Assembly (NCBI RefSeq): GCF_964275005.1
Contig: NC_092694.1
Location: 36,963,542-37,027,541, forward strand
DNA from: Diadema setosum
Lineage: Eukaryota; Echinodermata; Echinoidea; Diadematoida; Diadematidae
DNA length: 64,000 nucleotides
Direction: 5' to 3'
The notes beneath the pieces are model-generated. The model saw only the letters and a program-made list of their open reading frames with translations. It ran no database searches and was not told the origin of the DNA. Both the position numbers and the translations under genes were made by a program. Positions 62,385 to 64,000 of the stretch are shown piece by piece (the stretch's first letter is position 1; each line of letters starts with the position of its first letter).

Positions 62385-62657
62385 TTAATTGATGAAAATC
62401 GGGTTCGGAATGACTGAAACATCCAAAAACAAAGGAAAACAAAGCGATCGTAAAAAAAAAAAGGTGTGGGTCCCACACTTTATTAGAATCACTCTTTCTT
62501 GGATATCTCAGCCATTTCAAAAACAATTTTTATCAAATAAACGTTGAATTCCTCATACAATTACATGCTCTTTCATATTTCATGAGAGGTTTCTCATTAT
62601 CTTACCAAAAATGTTAGAAACCTAAAATTAGGTCTCAACCAAAACTATACGATCCCT

Positions 62658-63377
62658 TTGAATTAATTCGATTAATAATTTCAGATTCTATTTAACATTG
62701 AATCGATTTTCTAAGACTATGAATTTTCAAGAATTCTTAACAAATCCATTTTGATATGTTGGGAATGCGTTGCTTGGATTTTGGATTGAATTGAATGAAA
62801 TAAAATTTATCTGGCGATTTAAATGATAAATTGTGATTATCTCATTTGTTTTGTCTTAACAATAATCATCAATGCAATCATTAATTTCATCTATAATGTT
62901 TTTTTCACTATGGATATGTGCCGTCAATGTCTGTTTTGGGAGATGGGCGTGTGAACGATGGTTCTGTTTTGAAGTTACCGATGAACCGTGTAAAGGAGAA
63001 AATTGATATTAGAATGTTGACAAGATTGCAATAATCTTCATAATCACCATGAACATCAATTATCATAACAACGACTCAGCAAAATCCTCGTAACTCATTC
63101 AGAGTTGAAACTAAGAGCTCGTATCTCAATTTGAATAAAAGGTAAAAAACTCGGATCTCAATTTCGATAAAAGTCAAAACCTCGTAACTCAATTTCAAAA
63201 ATCAAAATAACCATTTTATGATATTTCAATAATGATATTTGAAAAATAAGAAATATTCCACTTTTAAAAAGAAAGAACGTTATCACAGCACGTAATTTGT
63301 TGAAACAGGAATGTTTTTTCCCTCTCCTGAAAATTCGTGATTTTTGAGATACGAGGTTTTGTCACCCCACCGACGAT
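62658..63377. other. intergenic stretch, nothing recognised
   Basis: AT-rich, with a few repeated AACTCGTATCTCAATTT-like phrases at 63085-63195. No gene or element ends were seen. Confidence 0.5.
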
Positions 63378-63990
63378 ATATTCATAGTTTTGTACAGTTG
63401 TAAATGTCGGGTTAATGTACATTATGTTGTTATGGTGCATACGTTATTATAATGAGTGAGTTTCATTCATATTCTGTGTTATGTCTGTGGTGTACCTGTG
63501 ATGTATTGAACGTTTATTTTGTTGTGATATCCGATGTACATAGAATTTCCGGAGTGGACAAAACAAGTAATCACTCACTCACTCACTCAATCAATCAATC
63601 AATCAATTACTTACTCAATCAATCAATCAATCAAGCAATCAATCAATCAATCATTTAACTGACATCCTGACACAAAAGAAACTAACTAGGATTCTAGTTT
63701 TTTTTTTTATATTAGGAAATGGAACTAAACTTACACATCTGCATTCTTTCCCTCCTTTTCTTTTCTTCTTCTGTTTCTTCTTCTCCTTTTAATTGCAATT
63801 TTGATCTTGCCGAGTGTCCTCGATCAACTAGCTGTTTGTTTATACGTCACATAAAGCCGCAAAGGTCGGCATCGCACATTGCAGTAAATTACTGTGTTCT
63901 TTTTTAATAAAGTCCACAAGATGATCTAACATTGTAGTAAACTGTATTCCCCACTCTAAAGCAATTGCTTACACCTAGGAAAAAAAGTAC
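63378..63990 (+). repeat. dispersed duplicate segment, copy 2
   Basis: Near-identical to 36238-36826, including the non-repetitive part after the microsatellite (63560-63654). It runs almost to the window edge, so its right boundary may lie beyond. Confidence 0.85.
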
Positions 63991-64000
63991 TCATTTTTTT

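Larger units (their letters stand above)
61384..62657 (+). mobile_element. TTAA-site foldback element (Kolobok-like) interrupted by two others
   Basis: The left part 61384-61497 and right part 62389-62657 together match the family at 38733-39887. They are separated by two other TTAA elements (61502-62015 and 62020-62384). The left end follows TTAA; the right-hand TTAA has decayed. Confidence 0.75.

Overview
The window is animal DNA: intron-split genes, long introns and intergenic stretches packed with short inverted-repeat DNA transposons, minisatellites and microsatellites. The best guess is a marine deuterostome invertebrate, probably an echinoderm. Reasons: the two clear genes are animal orthologues with gt/ag introns; there is an intronless AID/APOBEC-like deaminase of the kind reported from echinoderms; and there are long foldback elements built of tandem repeats, like the TU elements described in sea urchin. 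No species is claimed. A 100-base N run (58830-58929) marks an assembly gap.

Layout. 1-560: remnants of repeats. 835-20550 (+): EIF3E, translation initiation factor 3 subunit E, 13 coding exons, 453 codons, apparently complete. 24501-37391 (-): PPT1, lysosomal palmitoyl-protein thioesterase 1, 10 coding exons including one of 15 bases, 298 residues, with signal peptide and catalytic triad S107/D225/H281. The two genes are tail to tail, and their candidate polyadenylation signals lie only 44 bases apart (22478-22483 and 22527-22532). 37.6-55.0 kb: a gene-poor block holding four adjacent TTAA-site elements, two large foldback elements (about 42.9-44.75 kb and 44.96-49.23 kb) and a diverged noncoding tandem duplication (50.5-52.5 and 53.1-54.7 kb). 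55090-55776 (-): one-exon AID/APOBEC-like deaminase. 55.8-64 kb: a transposon filled with a 72-base satellite, some unrecognised exon-like pieces on the + strand around the gap, nested TTAA elements, and a near-identical copy of a segment found upstream of PPT1.

The three genes do not form a pathway: one is a housekeeping translation factor, one a lysosomal hydrolase, and one a probable nucleic-acid cytidine deaminase. The most notable observations are the PPT1 exon 2 splice donor, copied about seven times in a 62-base minisatellite in the next intron; the deaminase gene and the duplication beside it; the PPT1 microexon; and the foldback and Helentron-like elements with their internal arrays. 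No retrovirus, LTR element, Polinton or toxin-gene remnant was recognised.
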